Shown here piece by piece: positions 9,595 to 17,078 of a DNA stretch of 64,000 bases. Where the stretch lies: contig NZ_JAEUMN010000162.1 of the NCBI RefSeq assembly GCF_016793225.1, forward strand, positions 22,078-86,077, read 5' to 3'. A model generated the notes under the pieces. It saw nothing but the letters and a program-made list of their open reading frames with translations, made no database searches and was not told the DNA's origin. This DNA is from Phenylobacterium sp. (GTDB taxonomy: Bacteria; Pseudomonadota; Alphaproteobacteria; Caulobacterales; Caulobacteraceae). The stretch's first letter is position 1. Each line of letters starts with the position of its first letter. A program made the position numbers and the translations under genes.

Positions 9595-10476
9595 ATGCGT
9601 TTCGATCTGACGGACCTCAGGCTGTTCTGCGACGTGCTCGACGAAGGCTCGATCACGGCCGGCGCCGCCAAGAGCGCGCTGGCGCTGGCGGCCGCCTCGA
9701 CGCGGATCCGCAACATGGAGGCCGCCCTCGGCGCCGAACTCCTGACGCGGTCGCGCCACGGGGTCACGCCGACGGCCGCCGGACGCATGCTGCTCAAGCA
9801 CGCGCGGACGATGCTCTCCCAGGCGGCGCGGATGCGGGAGGACCTGTCGGCCTTCGCGGGCGCGCTCTCGGGCGAGGTGCGGCTGCTCGCCAACACCAAC
9901 GCCCTCACGGAGTTCCTCCCCGAGGCCCTGGCCTCGTTCCTCGCGGCCCATCCGCACGTGAGCGTCGATCTCGAGGAACGGCTTTCGGACGAGATCGTGG
10001 GGCTCATCGCCGAAGGCGTGGGCGACGTGGGCATCGTCGCCGGCACGGTGGAGGTGGGCGCGCTCGAGACCTATCCGTTCCGGCAGGACCGTTTCGTCGT
10101 CGTGGCGGCGCGCGGGCATCCGCTGTCGCGGCGCACGCGCGTCGCCTTCGCCGAGGTGCTGGACTACGACCTGATCGGCCTGGAGCGCTCGGCCTCGCTG
10201 CAGCGGTTCCTGACGGGGAAGGCGGCGCGCCTCGGCGTGCCGCTGCGGCTGCGCGTGCAGCTTCGCAGCTTCGACGCCGTCTGCCGGATGGTCGAGGCGG
10301 GCGTCGGCGTGGGCGTGGTGCCCCAGACGACGGCCGCGCGGGCGGCCAGGACCATGAACCTGGCGGTCATCGACCTGGCCGACGACTGGGCCCTGCGCGA
10401 GCTCACCATCGTTGTCCGCGCCGCGGCGGACCTGCGCCCCTACGCCCGCGAACTGGTCGAGAGCCTCAGGGCGTGA
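9595..10476 (+). CDS. LysR-family transcriptional regulator
   Basis: A 293-residue regulator. The N-terminal winged helix-turn-helix runs FDLTDLRLFCDVLDEGSITAGAAKSALALAAASTRIRNMEAALGAELL-like at residues 2-50 (described here by position), with the usual TPTAAG ending. It is followed by a periplasmic-binding-protein-like effector domain (residues 88-290). It stands alone, divergent from sdh, with no obvious same-strand target, so the regulated gene and ligand are unknown. The start is set by the ATG directly after a perfect hairpin containing the ribosome site. Confidence 0.92.
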   Translation: MRFDLTDLRLFCDVLDEGSITAGAAKSALALAAASTRIRNMEAALGAELLTRSRHGVTPTAAGRMLLKHARTMLSQAARMREDLSAFAGALSGEVRLLANTNALTEFLPEALASFLAAHPHVSVDLEERLSDEIVGLIAEGVGDVGIVAGTVEVGALETYPFRQDRFVVVAARGHPLSRRTRVAFAEVLDYDLIGLERSASLQRFLTGKAARLGVPLRLRVQLRSFDAVCRMVEAGVGVGVVPQTTAARAARTMNLAVIDLADDWALRELTIVVRAAADLRPYARELVESLRA

Positions 10477-10489
10477 CCCCGGACGGGCG

Positions 10490-10693
10490 CTAGGAGCTGC
10501 GCCGCATCGAGGAATCGCCGCGCCGGGACTGGGCGTTCAGGACGCTGGCCATGTGCCGCGCGTCCTCCTCGGAAAGGCCGCTCTGCGGCACGCCGCCGAC
10601 CACGGCAGGCTCGCCGGTGAAGATCAGGAAGGTGGTGTAGCCCGCGGGGTCCCTGCGGACGGCGTAGCGGTCGGTCTTGCGTTCGTCAGGCAT
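10490..10693 (-). CDS. Small conserved hypothetical protein
   Basis: A 67-residue cytosolic protein starting MPDERKTDRYAVRRDPAGYT. I do not recognise a family. It is hydrophilic at both ends, with a short hydrophobic core (TTFLIFTGEPAVVGG). The frame stays open 18 codons further upstream, but the ATG at 10693 removes a low-complexity leader. It converges on the LysR gene with a 13-base gap and is divergent from the DUF2945 gene. Confidence 0.5.
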   Translation of the reverse strand: MPDERKTDRYAVRRDPAGYTTFLIFTGEPAVVGGVPQSGLSEEDARHMASVLNAQSRRGDSSMRRSS

Positions 10694-10779
10694 GTCGGGG
10701 GCGAGATTGCCCGAACCCGGACGCGTGTCCAACCGGAACAAGGACACCGGCGGCTCGCTTTGCGTCTCACGGAGCGATC

Positions 10780-10992
10780 ATGACCGACAAGTCCTTCAAG
10801 CCGGGCGACGCCGTCGCCTGGGACCACAGCCAGGGAACCACGCAGGGCAAGGTCGTGCGCAAGCAGACGTCGCCCACCCGGATCAAGGGTCACAAGGTGG
10901 CGGCCTCGCCGGACAATCCGGAATACATCGTCAAGTCCGACAAGACGGGCGCGATCGCGGCCCACAAGCCGGGAGAGCTGCGCAGGCGCTGA
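10780..10992 (+). CDS. DUF2945 (hypervirulence-associated TUDOR-like) protein
   Basis: A 70-residue protein matching the DUF2945 pattern. FKPGDAVAWDHSQGTTQGKV near the N-terminus and PEYIVKSDKTGAIAAHKPGEL near the C-terminus are the conserved blocks of this small TUDOR-like domain. It is positively charged and soluble. Its role is unknown in any bacterium I can name. A CGGAG ribosome site precedes the ATG. Confidence 0.8.
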   Translation: MTDKSFKPGDAVAWDHSQGTTQGKVVRKQTSPTRIKGHKVAASPDNPEYIVKSDKTGAIAAHKPGELRRR

Positions 10993-10995
10993 GCC

Positions 10996-11421
10996 TCAGC
11001 GCAGGCCGTGGATCTGCGCCGACTCCTCGGCCAGGCTCTTGATCTCCCGGATCGCTTCGTCATGCGCGCCGCTGAGCGCGTTGGCGTGCTCCGGGGGGAG
11101 GGGACCCGTCGTGAACGCCAGCCGCGTCCTGTCGTCGATGGACTCGATCTCGAAGACCTCGGCGAACGGGCCCCGCGGGTCGTCGGCGTAGTCGAACCGG
11201 AGGAGCCGCTCGGGCCGGAAGGCCGTGACGGTGCCGCAGGCGCGGGTCGCCCCGTCCGGGGCCTTCCACGCGATGGGCTCGCCTTCGCGGAACGTCGTGC
11301 GCACCGAGATTCCTTCCAGGTAGGCCGCCGCCCACTCCTGGATCAGCTCTGGCGTGGTCAGCACGCGCCAGACCTCCGCGGGCGGGGCGTCGATCTCGAG
11401 GCTGCTTTTGATCAGGGGCAT
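10996..11421 (-). CDS. SRPBCC/AHSA1-type polyketide-cyclase-fold protein
   Basis: A 141-residue START-like protein. The N-terminal IDAPPAEVWRVLTTPELIQEW and the later GTVTAFRPERLLRFDYADDP and AFTTGPLP regions fit the AHSA1/CalC subgroup, which forms a hydrophobic ligand cavity. Many relatives lie beside ArsR repressors, but none is present here. It converges on the DUF2945 gene with a 3-base gap. Ligand unknown. Confidence 0.82.
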   Translation of the reverse strand: MPLIKSSLEIDAPPAEVWRVLTTPELIQEWAAAYLEGISVRTTFREGEPIAWKAPDGATRACGTVTAFRPERLLRFDYADDPRGPFAEVFEIESIDDRTRLAFTTGPLPPEHANALSGAHDEAIREIKSLAEESAQIHGLR

Positions 11422-11453
11422 GAAAGGCTCGACTGGATGGGAATTTCACCGTT

Positions 11454-11497
11454 GCGATCAGCAGCCTCGCGAGACCGGATGCGTCGCGTCTGATCGC
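11454..11497. promoter_or_regulatory. Inverted repeat upstream of the SRPBCC gene
   Basis: GCGATCAG at 11454-11461 and CTGATCGC at 11490-11497 form a perfect 8-base inverted repeat spaced by 28 bases, 33-76 bases upstream of the SRPBCC start. It could be a pair of operator half-sites. The gap 11422-11658 has no other gene. Confidence 0.25.
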
Positions 11498-11658
11498 TAT
11501 GGTTGAGTTCGAACGCTGAGACTTCGACCAGAGCCGACCCGGTCCCGCAATTCGATTCAACCCTGGGGTAGTCTCGTCCCGGAACAGGGCGACTTTTGGG
11601 AGAAGCTCGGCCGTACAGCGGGCTGCCAGAGGACGAAACGCTGCGGCCCGGCGTCGCG

Positions 11659-12030
11659 CTAGGGTCTGGCGGATGGCGCGCCGTAGCGCCGGCGGGCCAG
11701 GGCTATGGGGGCCAGCGCCGCGGCGACGCCCCCGACGTTCGCGGCGACGTCCTTCCACTGGAACGTGCCCGAGACCAGACCAAAGACCTGCATGAGCTCG
11801 AAGGTCATGGCGACGCCCAGGAAGCCCGCCCCGATCAGCCAGGGGCTCACCCGGGGCAGCGATACCGCGGTAAGCAGCGTCAGCAGGTAGCCGAAGGCGA
11901 CATGCTCCACCACGTCCGGGGGCGGGGCCATCGCCGCGGCGCTGTGGTGCGGGTCGAGCGCCCCTTTCACCGCGACCGCGAGGACGACGAGGAGGGCGGC
12001 GCGTCCGACCCAGGTCAGAAGGCTTTGCAT
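11659..12030 (-). CDS. VanZ-like membrane protein
   Basis: A 123-residue protein with four predicted membrane segments. The VVEHVAFGYLLTLLTAV and FELMQVF...FQWKDVAANVGGVAAAL blocks match the small VanZ-like family, named after a teicoplanin-resistance protein but of unknown biochemical activity in most bacteria. It is 27 bases downstream of htpX on the same strand and may be cotranscribed. Confidence 0.75.
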   Translation of the reverse strand: MQSLLTWVGRAALLVVLAVAVKGALDPHHSAAAMAPPPDVVEHVAFGYLLTLLTAVSLPRVSPWLIGAGFLGVAMTFELMQVFGLVSGTFQWKDVAANVGGVAAALAPIALARRRYGAPSARP

Positions 12031-12057
12031 CGTCGCGTCTTAGGCGACATCGGCGGC

Positions 12058-12984
12058 CTATGACCAGGGCCCGACCCGGCGCGTGGCGCCGGTGAGCGGA
12101 ACGGCCGTCTCGCGGCGTCCGCCCAGTCGCGCGGCGTGCTCCATCAGGGCCGCCACGCGGTTCTCGGTCGAGGGGTGGGTCGAGAACAGATTGTCCGCGC
12201 CGCCTCCGGCGAGCGGGTTGATGATGAACATGTGCGCCGTCGCCGGATTGCGCTCGGCATCCGGATTGTAGACCCCGCCGCGGGCATAGGCGTCGATGCG
12301 GCGGAGCGCGGAGGCGAGCGCCTCCGGGTCGCCGGAAAGCGCGGCGCCCTCGCGGTCGGCCTCGTATTCGCGGCCGCGGCTGATCGCCATCTGCACCAGG
12401 GCGGCGGCCATCGGGGCGACGATCATCATCACCAGCATGCCGACGACGCCGGTCGGCCGGCCGTCCTCATCGCGCCCGCCGAACAGGAAGGCGAAGTTGG
12501 CCAGCATGCCGATGGCGCCCGCGATCGTGGCGGTGACGGTCATGGTCAGGGTGTCGCGATGCTTCACGTGCGCGAGCTCGTGGGCCATGACGCCGCGGAT
12601 CTCGCGGCGGGACAGCATCTGCAGCAGGCCGCGCGTGGCGGCGACCGCGGCATGGCTCGGGTCGCGGCCGGTGGCGAAGGCGTTCGGCTGGTCCTGGTCG
12701 ATGATGTAGATCTTCGGAGCCGGCATCCCGGCGCGCTGGGCAAGCTCCAGCGTGTCGGTCACATAGTTGCGGATCAGCGGCTCGGGGTGAGAGTCGTCCA
12801 CCTCCTGCGCCCGGTACATGGACAGGACGATCTTGTCCGCGTTCCAGTAGCTGACCAGGTTCATCACGCCGGCCAGGGCGAAGGCCACGACCATGCCGGT
12901 CGGCCCCCCGATCAGGTAGCCGATGCCCACGAACAGCGCCGTCAGCGCCGCGAGCAGCATGAAGGTGCGAAGGTGGTTGCGCAT
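12058..12984 (-). CDS. htpX: Membrane zinc metalloprotease HtpX
   Basis: A 308-residue M48B protease of inner-membrane protein quality control. Two N-terminal membrane helices (about residues 7-45) precede the zinc motif [12 protein letters not shown] near 135-145; two further helices and the downstream EYEADREGA glutamate ligand are present. The open frame starts at TTG 12996, but ATG 12984 gives the usual HtpX N-terminus. It is divergent from the metallochaperone gene. Confidence 0.94.
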   Translation of the reverse strand: MRNHLRTFMLLAALTALFVGIGYLIGGPTGMVVAFALAGVMNLVSYWNADKIVLSMYRAQEVDDSHPEPLIRNYVTDTLELAQRAGMPAPKIYIIDQDQPNAFATGRDPSHAAVAATRGLLQMLSRREIRGVMAHELAHVKHRDTLTMTVTATIAGAIGMLANFAFLFGGRDEDGRPTGVVGMLVMMIVAPMAAALVQMAISRGREYEADREGAALSGDPEALASALRRIDAYARGGVYNPDAERNPATAHMFIINPLAGGGADNLFSTHPSTENRVAALMEHAARLGGRRETAVPLTGATRRVGPWS

Positions 12985-13030
12985 GGTCTCCGTCAAGCCG
13001 TCAGAACTTGCCGAGAGATATGGTGCGCAT

Positions 13031-13042
13031 CATACGCGTATG
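13031..13042. promoter_or_regulatory. Palindrome in the htpX/metallochaperone intergenic region
   Basis: CATACGCGTATG is a perfect 12-base palindrome 47 bases upstream of htpX and 115 upstream of the divergent GTPase. Leftwards, TATGAT within it could be the htpX -10 box. It could bind a dimeric regulator of one or both genes; it does not clearly match a known Zur box. Confidence 0.35.
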
Positions 13043-13156
13043 CAACCGCGTACGAGCGGCCGAGAATGCGGGCCTCGCGTCCGGGAGGCGGATCCGCCGC
13101 AGGGCTGATGCAACGCGGAGCGTTTGCCCGTTCCTATCCCGCGTTCTTGGCACTAC

Positions 13157-14257
13157 ATGACCGGCATGAGCGAAGCCGCGACCAAGACCCCCGTCACCGT
13201 CCTCACCGGCTATCTCGGCGCGGGCAAGACCACGCTCCTGAACCGTATCCTGTCGGAGGACCACGGCCGGAAGTACGCCGTGATCGTGAACGAGTTCGGC
13301 GAGATCGGGATCGACAACGACCTCATCGTCGGGGCCGACGAGGAAGTCTTCGAGATGAACAACGGGTGCGTCTGCTGCACGGTGCGCGGCGACCTGATCC
13401 GGGTCCTCTCGGGGCTCATGAAGCGCAAGGGCCGGTTCGACGGCATCATCGTCGAGACCACGGGCCTCGCCGACCCGGCGCCCGTGGCGCAGACCTTCTT
13501 CGTGGACGACGACGTGCGCGCGCGCACCGAGCTCGACAGCGTCACCACGGTGGTCGACGCAAAGCACCTGCCGCTCCGGCTCAAGGACTCCCGCGAGGCG
13601 GCCGAGCAGATCGCCTTCGCCGACCAGATCATCCTGAACAAGACCGACCTGGTCTCCGAGGCGGAACTGGCCGAGGTGGAGAAGGCCATCCGGACGCTGA
13701 ACCCCATGGCGCCGATCCGGCGCGCGCAGCGCTCGAACGTGCCGCTCGACGCCATCCTCGGGCGGCACGCCTTCGACCTGGCTCGGGTGACCGAACTCCA
13801 GCCCGACTTCCTGAACCCCGCCCATGGCGAGCCGGGGCACGTGCATGACGAGCACTGCGATCACGATCACGGGCACGAGCACCATCATCATGACCATGAG
13901 CACCACGACCATGGTCACGCGCACGATCACGGCCACATCCACGACCACGTGGCCGAGAGCGGGATCCGCTCGGTCTCGCTGAGATCGGACAAGCCCATCG
14001 ACGCCAATCGCGTCACCGCGTGGCTCAACAACGTGTTGCAGACCCAGGGCGTCGACATCCTGCGCGCCAAGGGCATCCTGGACATCAAGGGCGAGGAGCG
14101 GCGGCTGGTCTTCCAGGCGGTGCACATGATCCTGGAGGGCGACTTCCAGGGCGAGTGGAGGCCGGGCGACCAGCGCTACTCCCGTCTGGTCTTCATCGGC
14201 CGCAAGCTCGACGAGGCCGCGCTGAAGGCCGGGTTCGAGAGCTGCATCGCCGCCTGA
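13157..14257 (+). CDS. CobW/COG0523 G3E GTPase, zinc metallochaperone type
   Basis: A 366-residue GTPase. GYLGAGKTTLLNRIL is the Walker A motif, NNGCVCCTVRGDL carries the CxCC metal site, ETTGLADPAPV is Walker B, and NKTDL gives guanine specificity. Between about residues 230 and 265 is a histidine-rich loop (DHDHGHEHHHHDHEHHDHGH) typical of zinc-handling COG0523 proteins, then a CobW C-terminal domain. It probably delivers zinc to target enzymes under limitation. Start could also be ATG 13166; no strong ribosome site is visible. Divergent from htpX. Confidence 0.9.
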   Translation: MTGMSEAATKTPVTVLTGYLGAGKTTLLNRILSEDHGRKYAVIVNEFGEIGIDNDLIVGADEEVFEMNNGCVCCTVRGDLIRVLSGLMKRKGRFDGIIVETTGLADPAPVAQTFFVDDDVRARTELDSVTTVVDAKHLPLRLKDSREAAEQIAFADQIILNKTDLVSEAELAEVEKAIRTLNPMAPIRRAQRSNVPLDAILGRHAFDLARVTELQPDFLNPAHGEPGHVHDEHCDHDHGHEHHHHDHEHHDHGHAHDHGHIHDHVAESGIRSVSLRSDKPIDANRVTAWLNNVLQTQGVDILRAKGILDIKGEERRLVFQAVHMILEGDFQGEWRPGDQRYSRLVFIGRKLDEAALKAGFESCIAA

Positions 14258-14282
14258 GGCGGCCGCGCGGCCTGGCTCAGGC
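14252..14282. terminator. Bidirectional hairpin across two convergent stop codons
   Basis: GCCTGAG at 14252-14258 pairs with CTCAGGC at 14276-14282, with an inner GGCC-GCGC-GGCC stem. The outer arms contain the stop codons of the metallochaperone gene and of the converging 61-residue gene. There is no U-tract. Confidence 0.4.
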
Positions 14283-14462
14283 CGCGATCGGCTCGCTGAC
14301 GAGGCGCCGCAGGCAGTTGGCCGCGACGACGTCCGGCTTCAGCTGCCCGCACCAGGCGAAGCTGCGGCCGCCGCGCCATTCCAGTTCCAGCCGGCGCCCT
14401 TCGATCCGGTAGCGCCCGCGGTGGGTCCGGGGCCCCACCGACACCTCGATCAACTGCCACAT
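14277..14462 (-). CDS. Small conserved hypothetical protein
   Basis: A 61-residue protein, MWQLIEVSVGPRTHRGRYRI onwards, with several basic residues and two cysteines. I do not recognise a family. The regular alternation RYRIEGRRLELEWRGG suggests a small beta-sheet protein. It has coding-like codon usage and ends 20 bases from the metallochaperone stop. Upstream (14463-14569) nothing else is recognised. Confidence 0.5.
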   Translation of the reverse strand: MWQLIEVSVGPRTHRGRYRIEGRRLELEWRGGRSFAWCGQLKPDVVAANCLRRLVSEPIAA

Positions 14463-14569
14463 GTCCGTGTGCGCCTTCGCGCTCTTTTCGAGGTCGTTCT
14501 GACCCCACCTGAGCCGACAGGACTAAACGAAGGCGGTTACATGGCTGTTAATGCTGAATCTTCGGGTAG

Positions 14570-14995
14570 CTATAGCGCCTCGCCCACGAGGGCGACCTTG
14601 TGGTAGCCGGCCGCCTGCAGCGCGTTCATCACCGCGATGACCTTGCCGTAGGCCACGCCCTCGTCCCCGCGCAGGTAGATGCGGCCGGACGTGGGGTTCG
14701 GTCCGCCGATCGCGGCGCCCACGGCCGCCGGAAGATCTCCGAGCGTCGTCGCGCGGTCGCCCACGAAGGCGCGGCCGTCGAGGGTCACCGATACGACCAC
14801 CGGCGGCGCCGAGACGGCGTTCGTGGATCCCACCGGCGGAAGGTCGACCCGCACCGACACGGTCGAGACGGGAAGCGCCACCATGAAGATGATCAGCAGC
14901 ACCAGCATCACGTCCACGAAGGGCGTGACGTTGATCTCGGCGTTCTGGCGGATCGCGTAGGCGCCGTGGCTGTGGGAAGCGAGGGACGCGGCCAT
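14570..14995 (-). CDS. exbD: ExbD/TolR-family biopolymer transport protein, first copy
   Basis: A 141-residue inner-membrane protein with one N-terminal helix. NVTPFVDVMLVLLIIFMVALP contains the membrane aspartate that uses proton motive force in ExbBD motors, and the C-terminal periplasmic domain ends with IYLRGDEGVAYGKVIAVMNAL. The start ATG at 14995 is fixed by the AGGAGG ribosome site at 15001-15006. It has its own promoter with two adjacent palindromes, separated by a terminator from the second exbD upstream. No ExbB gene is adjacent. Confidence 0.9.
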   Translation of the reverse strand: MAASLASHSHGAYAIRQNAEINVTPFVDVMLVLLIIFMVALPVSTVSVRVDLPPVGSTNAVSAPPVVVSVTLDGRAFVGDRATTLGDLPAAVGAAIGGPNPTSGRIYLRGDEGVAYGKVIAVMNALQAAGYHKVALVGEAL

Positions 14996-15004
14996 GAGGA
15001 CCTC

Positions 15005-15052
15005 CTGTCGTAGACTACGACAGTAATATATTACATCCATAACTTTTCGCAA
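15005..15052 (-). promoter_or_regulatory. exbD promoter with two tandem palindromic operators
   Basis: Read leftwards, TTGCGA (15052-15047) and TATATT (15030-15025) are separated by 16 bases. GTAATATATTAC (15023-15034), a perfect 12-base palindrome, covers the -10 box. CTGTCGTAGACTACGACAG (15005-15023), a 19-base palindrome around one central base, covers the predicted start of transcription and touches the ribosome site. This layout is that of a tightly repressed promoter. The half-sites recall BlaI/MecI-type operators, but the regulator is unknown and none is encoded next to it. Confidence 0.6.
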
Positions 15053-15083
15053 GCCGACTCTGGCTTCCGGCGCCCCGGGCACG

Positions 15084-15114
15084 AAAAAGCCCGCCGGGGG
15101 CGACCCCGGCGGGC
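15084..15114 (-). terminator. Rho-independent terminator after the second exbD
   Basis: Read leftwards, a strong GC stem (about 11 pairs, GCCCGCCGGGG with CCCCGGCGGGC) is followed by five T residues (15088-15084). It ends the transcript of the exbD at 15137-15580 and separates it from the exbD at 14570-14995. Confidence 0.85.
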
Positions 15115-15136
15115 GTGTTCGAAGCGATCCGAAGGC

Positions 15137-15580
15137 CTAGAGCTCTTCGTTGATCAGGGCCACCTGATAGAAGCCGTTGCCCTGCAGCGTGTTCATCACG
15201 GCCATGAAGTCGCCGTAGAGGACGTCCCGGTCGGCGCGGATGTAGACGCGCTGTTCGGTCGGCGGGATCGCCGGATCGTCCTTCTGCAGCTGGACCGTCA
15301 GGTCGCCGGTCAGGCGGTCGAGGTTCGTCGGCGCTTCGCCGATGAAGACGCGGCCGCCGCGCTGGACGTTGATCAGCGTCGGCTCCTTCACCTTCGTGCC
15401 CGGAGGCGGCGGGATGGCCGGCGGCAGGTCGAGCTTGATCGACACCGTCGCGGCGGGGATCGACACCATGAAGATGATCAGGAGCACCAGCATGACGTCC
15501 ACGAAGGGCGTCACGTTCATGTCCGAGTTCTGGCCGAGGTCGAACTTGCTGCCGCCCCCTCCGCCAACCTTAGCGCCCAT
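15137..15580 (-). CDS. exbD: ExbD/TolR-family biopolymer transport protein, second copy
   Basis: A 147-residue protein with the ExbD pattern: SDMNVTPFVDVMLVLLIIFM with the membrane aspartate, a proline-rich linker (LPPAIPPPPGTKVKEP) and a periplasmic domain ending YIRADRDVLYGDFMAVMNTL. It begins with a glycine-rich stretch (KVGGGGGSKF). It is about 45% similar by eye to the other copy. No ExbB or TonB gene is adjacent, so it must pair with components encoded elsewhere or with the window's TonB receptors indirectly. Confidence 0.9.
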   Translation of the reverse strand: MGAKVGGGGGSKFDLGQNSDMNVTPFVDVMLVLLIIFMVSIPAATVSIKLDLPPAIPPPPGTKVKEPTLINVQRGGRVFIGEAPTNLDRLTGDLTVQLQKDDPAIPPTEQRVYIRADRDVLYGDFMAVMNTLQGNGFYQVALINEEL

Positions 15581-15731
15581 AAGTCCTGGTTCCTTACCCT
15601 GTGCGCGCGCGCACCCGCGCTTGTCGTCCGACCATTGGCAAGCCGCCGGGGGCTTGTAAAGCGCGAATGCGCCGAACGCCGGTCCGAGCCGACGCTTGCC
15701 CCGCGGGCGCCCAAAGCACTAGGGGAAGCGC

Positions 15732-16703
15732 ATGCTTTCCGCCTTCGACGCCTACGTCACCGCCGCCTTCTTCGACCGCGCCGGCCGCGGCGTCTTCGCC
15801 CTGGGCGACGGCACGGTCCGCTTCGAGGGCGGCGAGGTCGTGGAGGCCCATCCCGACGGCGCGGCGCTGTCGGCCTGCCTTCCTCCGGCGGGCGAAGGCG
15901 TCCTCACGGGCGGCGACGACGGCCGGGTCGTCCTCTCGACGCCCTCGGAGGCGCGCGAGCTCGCCGCCGTCCCCGGCCGCTGGATCGAGGCGGTGGCGGC
16001 GAGCCCCGAGTCGGGCCTCGTCGCCTTCTCCGCCGCCCGCGACCTGCACGTGCGCGACCCGGCGGACGCCGCGTTCTCGCGCACCTTCACCCACGAGAAG
16101 TCGGTCGCCGGGGTGGCCTTCGACCCCAAGGGCCGGCGCCTCGCGGTGGCGACCTACGGCGGCGTCGCGCTCTGGTACGCCCGCATCGCCGACCAGAAGC
16201 CGGTCTTCTTCAAGTGGGCGGGCAGCCACATCGCCGTCTGCTGGAGCCCCGACGGCAAGTTCCTGGTGTCGTCGATGCAGGAGAACCAGTTGCACGGCTG
16301 GCGCGTGGCCGATGAGAAGAACATGCGCATGGGCGGCTACCCCTCGAAGGTCCGCAGCCTGGCGTTCCTGTCCAAGGGGCGGCTCATGGCGACCTCGGGG
16401 GCCAACGGCGCCGTCTGCTGGCCGTTCGCCGGACCGGCCGGGCCCATGGGCCAGCAGGCCGCCGAGATCGGCTACGACGAGGCGGCGCTCACCACCCGCA
16501 TCGCCACCGCCCCCGACGCCACCTGGCTCGCGGCCGGGCTGGACGACGGCCGTGTCTGGGCTGCGGACGTCACGGGCCAGCGTCTCGTGCCGATCAAGTC
16601 CGAGAAGGGCGCCCCCATCTCGGCGCTGGCGATCTCGGCCGACGCCAGGCGGGTCGCCTGGGGCGACGAAGACGGCAACGCGGGCGTCGCGGACGTCGGC
16701 TAG
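15732..16703 (+). CDS. WD40-repeat beta-propeller protein
   Basis: A 323-residue cytosolic protein built from WD40-like blades, for example GVAFDPKGRRLAVATYGGVALW, AVCWSPDGKFLVSSMQENQLHGW, SLAFLSKGRLMATSGANGAVCW and ALAISADARRVAWGDEDGNAGV. No catalytic domain or signal peptide is seen, so it is probably a scaffold. It is divergent from the second exbD with 151 bases between them, the region that must hold both promoters. Confidence 0.85.
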   Translation: MLSAFDAYVTAAFFDRAGRGVFALGDGTVRFEGGEVVEAHPDGAALSACLPPAGEGVLTGGDDGRVVLSTPSEARELAAVPGRWIEAVAASPESGLVAFSAARDLHVRDPADAAFSRTFTHEKSVAGVAFDPKGRRLAVATYGGVALWYARIADQKPVFFKWAGSHIAVCWSPDGKFLVSSMQENQLHGWRVADEKNMRMGGYPSKVRSLAFLSKGRLMATSGANGAVCWPFAGPAGPMGQQAAEIGYDEAALTTRIATAPDATWLAAGLDDGRVWAADVTGQRLVPIKSEKGAPISALAISADARRVAWGDEDGNAGVADVG

Positions 16704-16753
16704 GCGCCCGAGGCGGTCTGTCCGCGTCGGGCAATGGGAACGGAGGGGCGTTC

Positions 16754-17056
16754 ATGACGGTAGTGGTGATTGGCTCCATGCGGTTTCCCGCCGACGCCAT
16801 GGCGAACGTGCGGCCTCACCTCGCGACGCTCGTCGCGGAGACCCGGACGCACGACGGCTGCGTGGAGTACAACGCCGCCGAGGATATCGGCGACCCGGGG
16901 CTGGTGCGCTTCTCGGAAATCTGGCCCAGCCATGATCTGCTGACGGCTCATCTCCAGGCGCCGCATATCGCGCCGTGGCGAGCCGTGGCGGCGCGCTACG
17001 GCGTTTCCGACCGCACGTTCACCGCCTTCGACGCCTCGAACCCGCGCGAGGTTTAA
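16754..17056 (+). CDS. Antibiotic-biosynthesis-monooxygenase-type (YgiN-like) protein
   Basis: A 100-residue ABM-fold protein. It has the pattern of these small dimeric ferredoxin-like barrels: GSMRFPADAMANVRPHLATL, then TRTHDGCVEYNAAED and FSEIWPSHDLLTAHLQAPHI. Relatives act as quinol monooxygenases or heme-handling enzymes; the substrate here cannot be read from sequence. It has GGAGGGGC upstream and follows the WD40 gene by 50 bases. Confidence 0.82.
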   Translation: MTVVVIGSMRFPADAMANVRPHLATLVAETRTHDGCVEYNAAEDIGDPGLVRFSEIWPSHDLLTAHLQAPHIAPWRAVAARYGVSDRTFTAFDASNPREV

Positions 17057-17078
17057 GGCCGCAGCCGCCGGCGCGAGG

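Noticed and set aside
13860-13945. Tandem repeat in the metallochaperone gene (GACCATCAC-like units)
   Set aside because: It only encodes the His/Asp-rich metal-binding loop of the protein and is not a separate DNA element.
14539-14604. A 21-codon frame starting MAVNAESSGSYS
   Set aside because: It overlaps the end of exbD on the other strand and has no supporting ribosome site.
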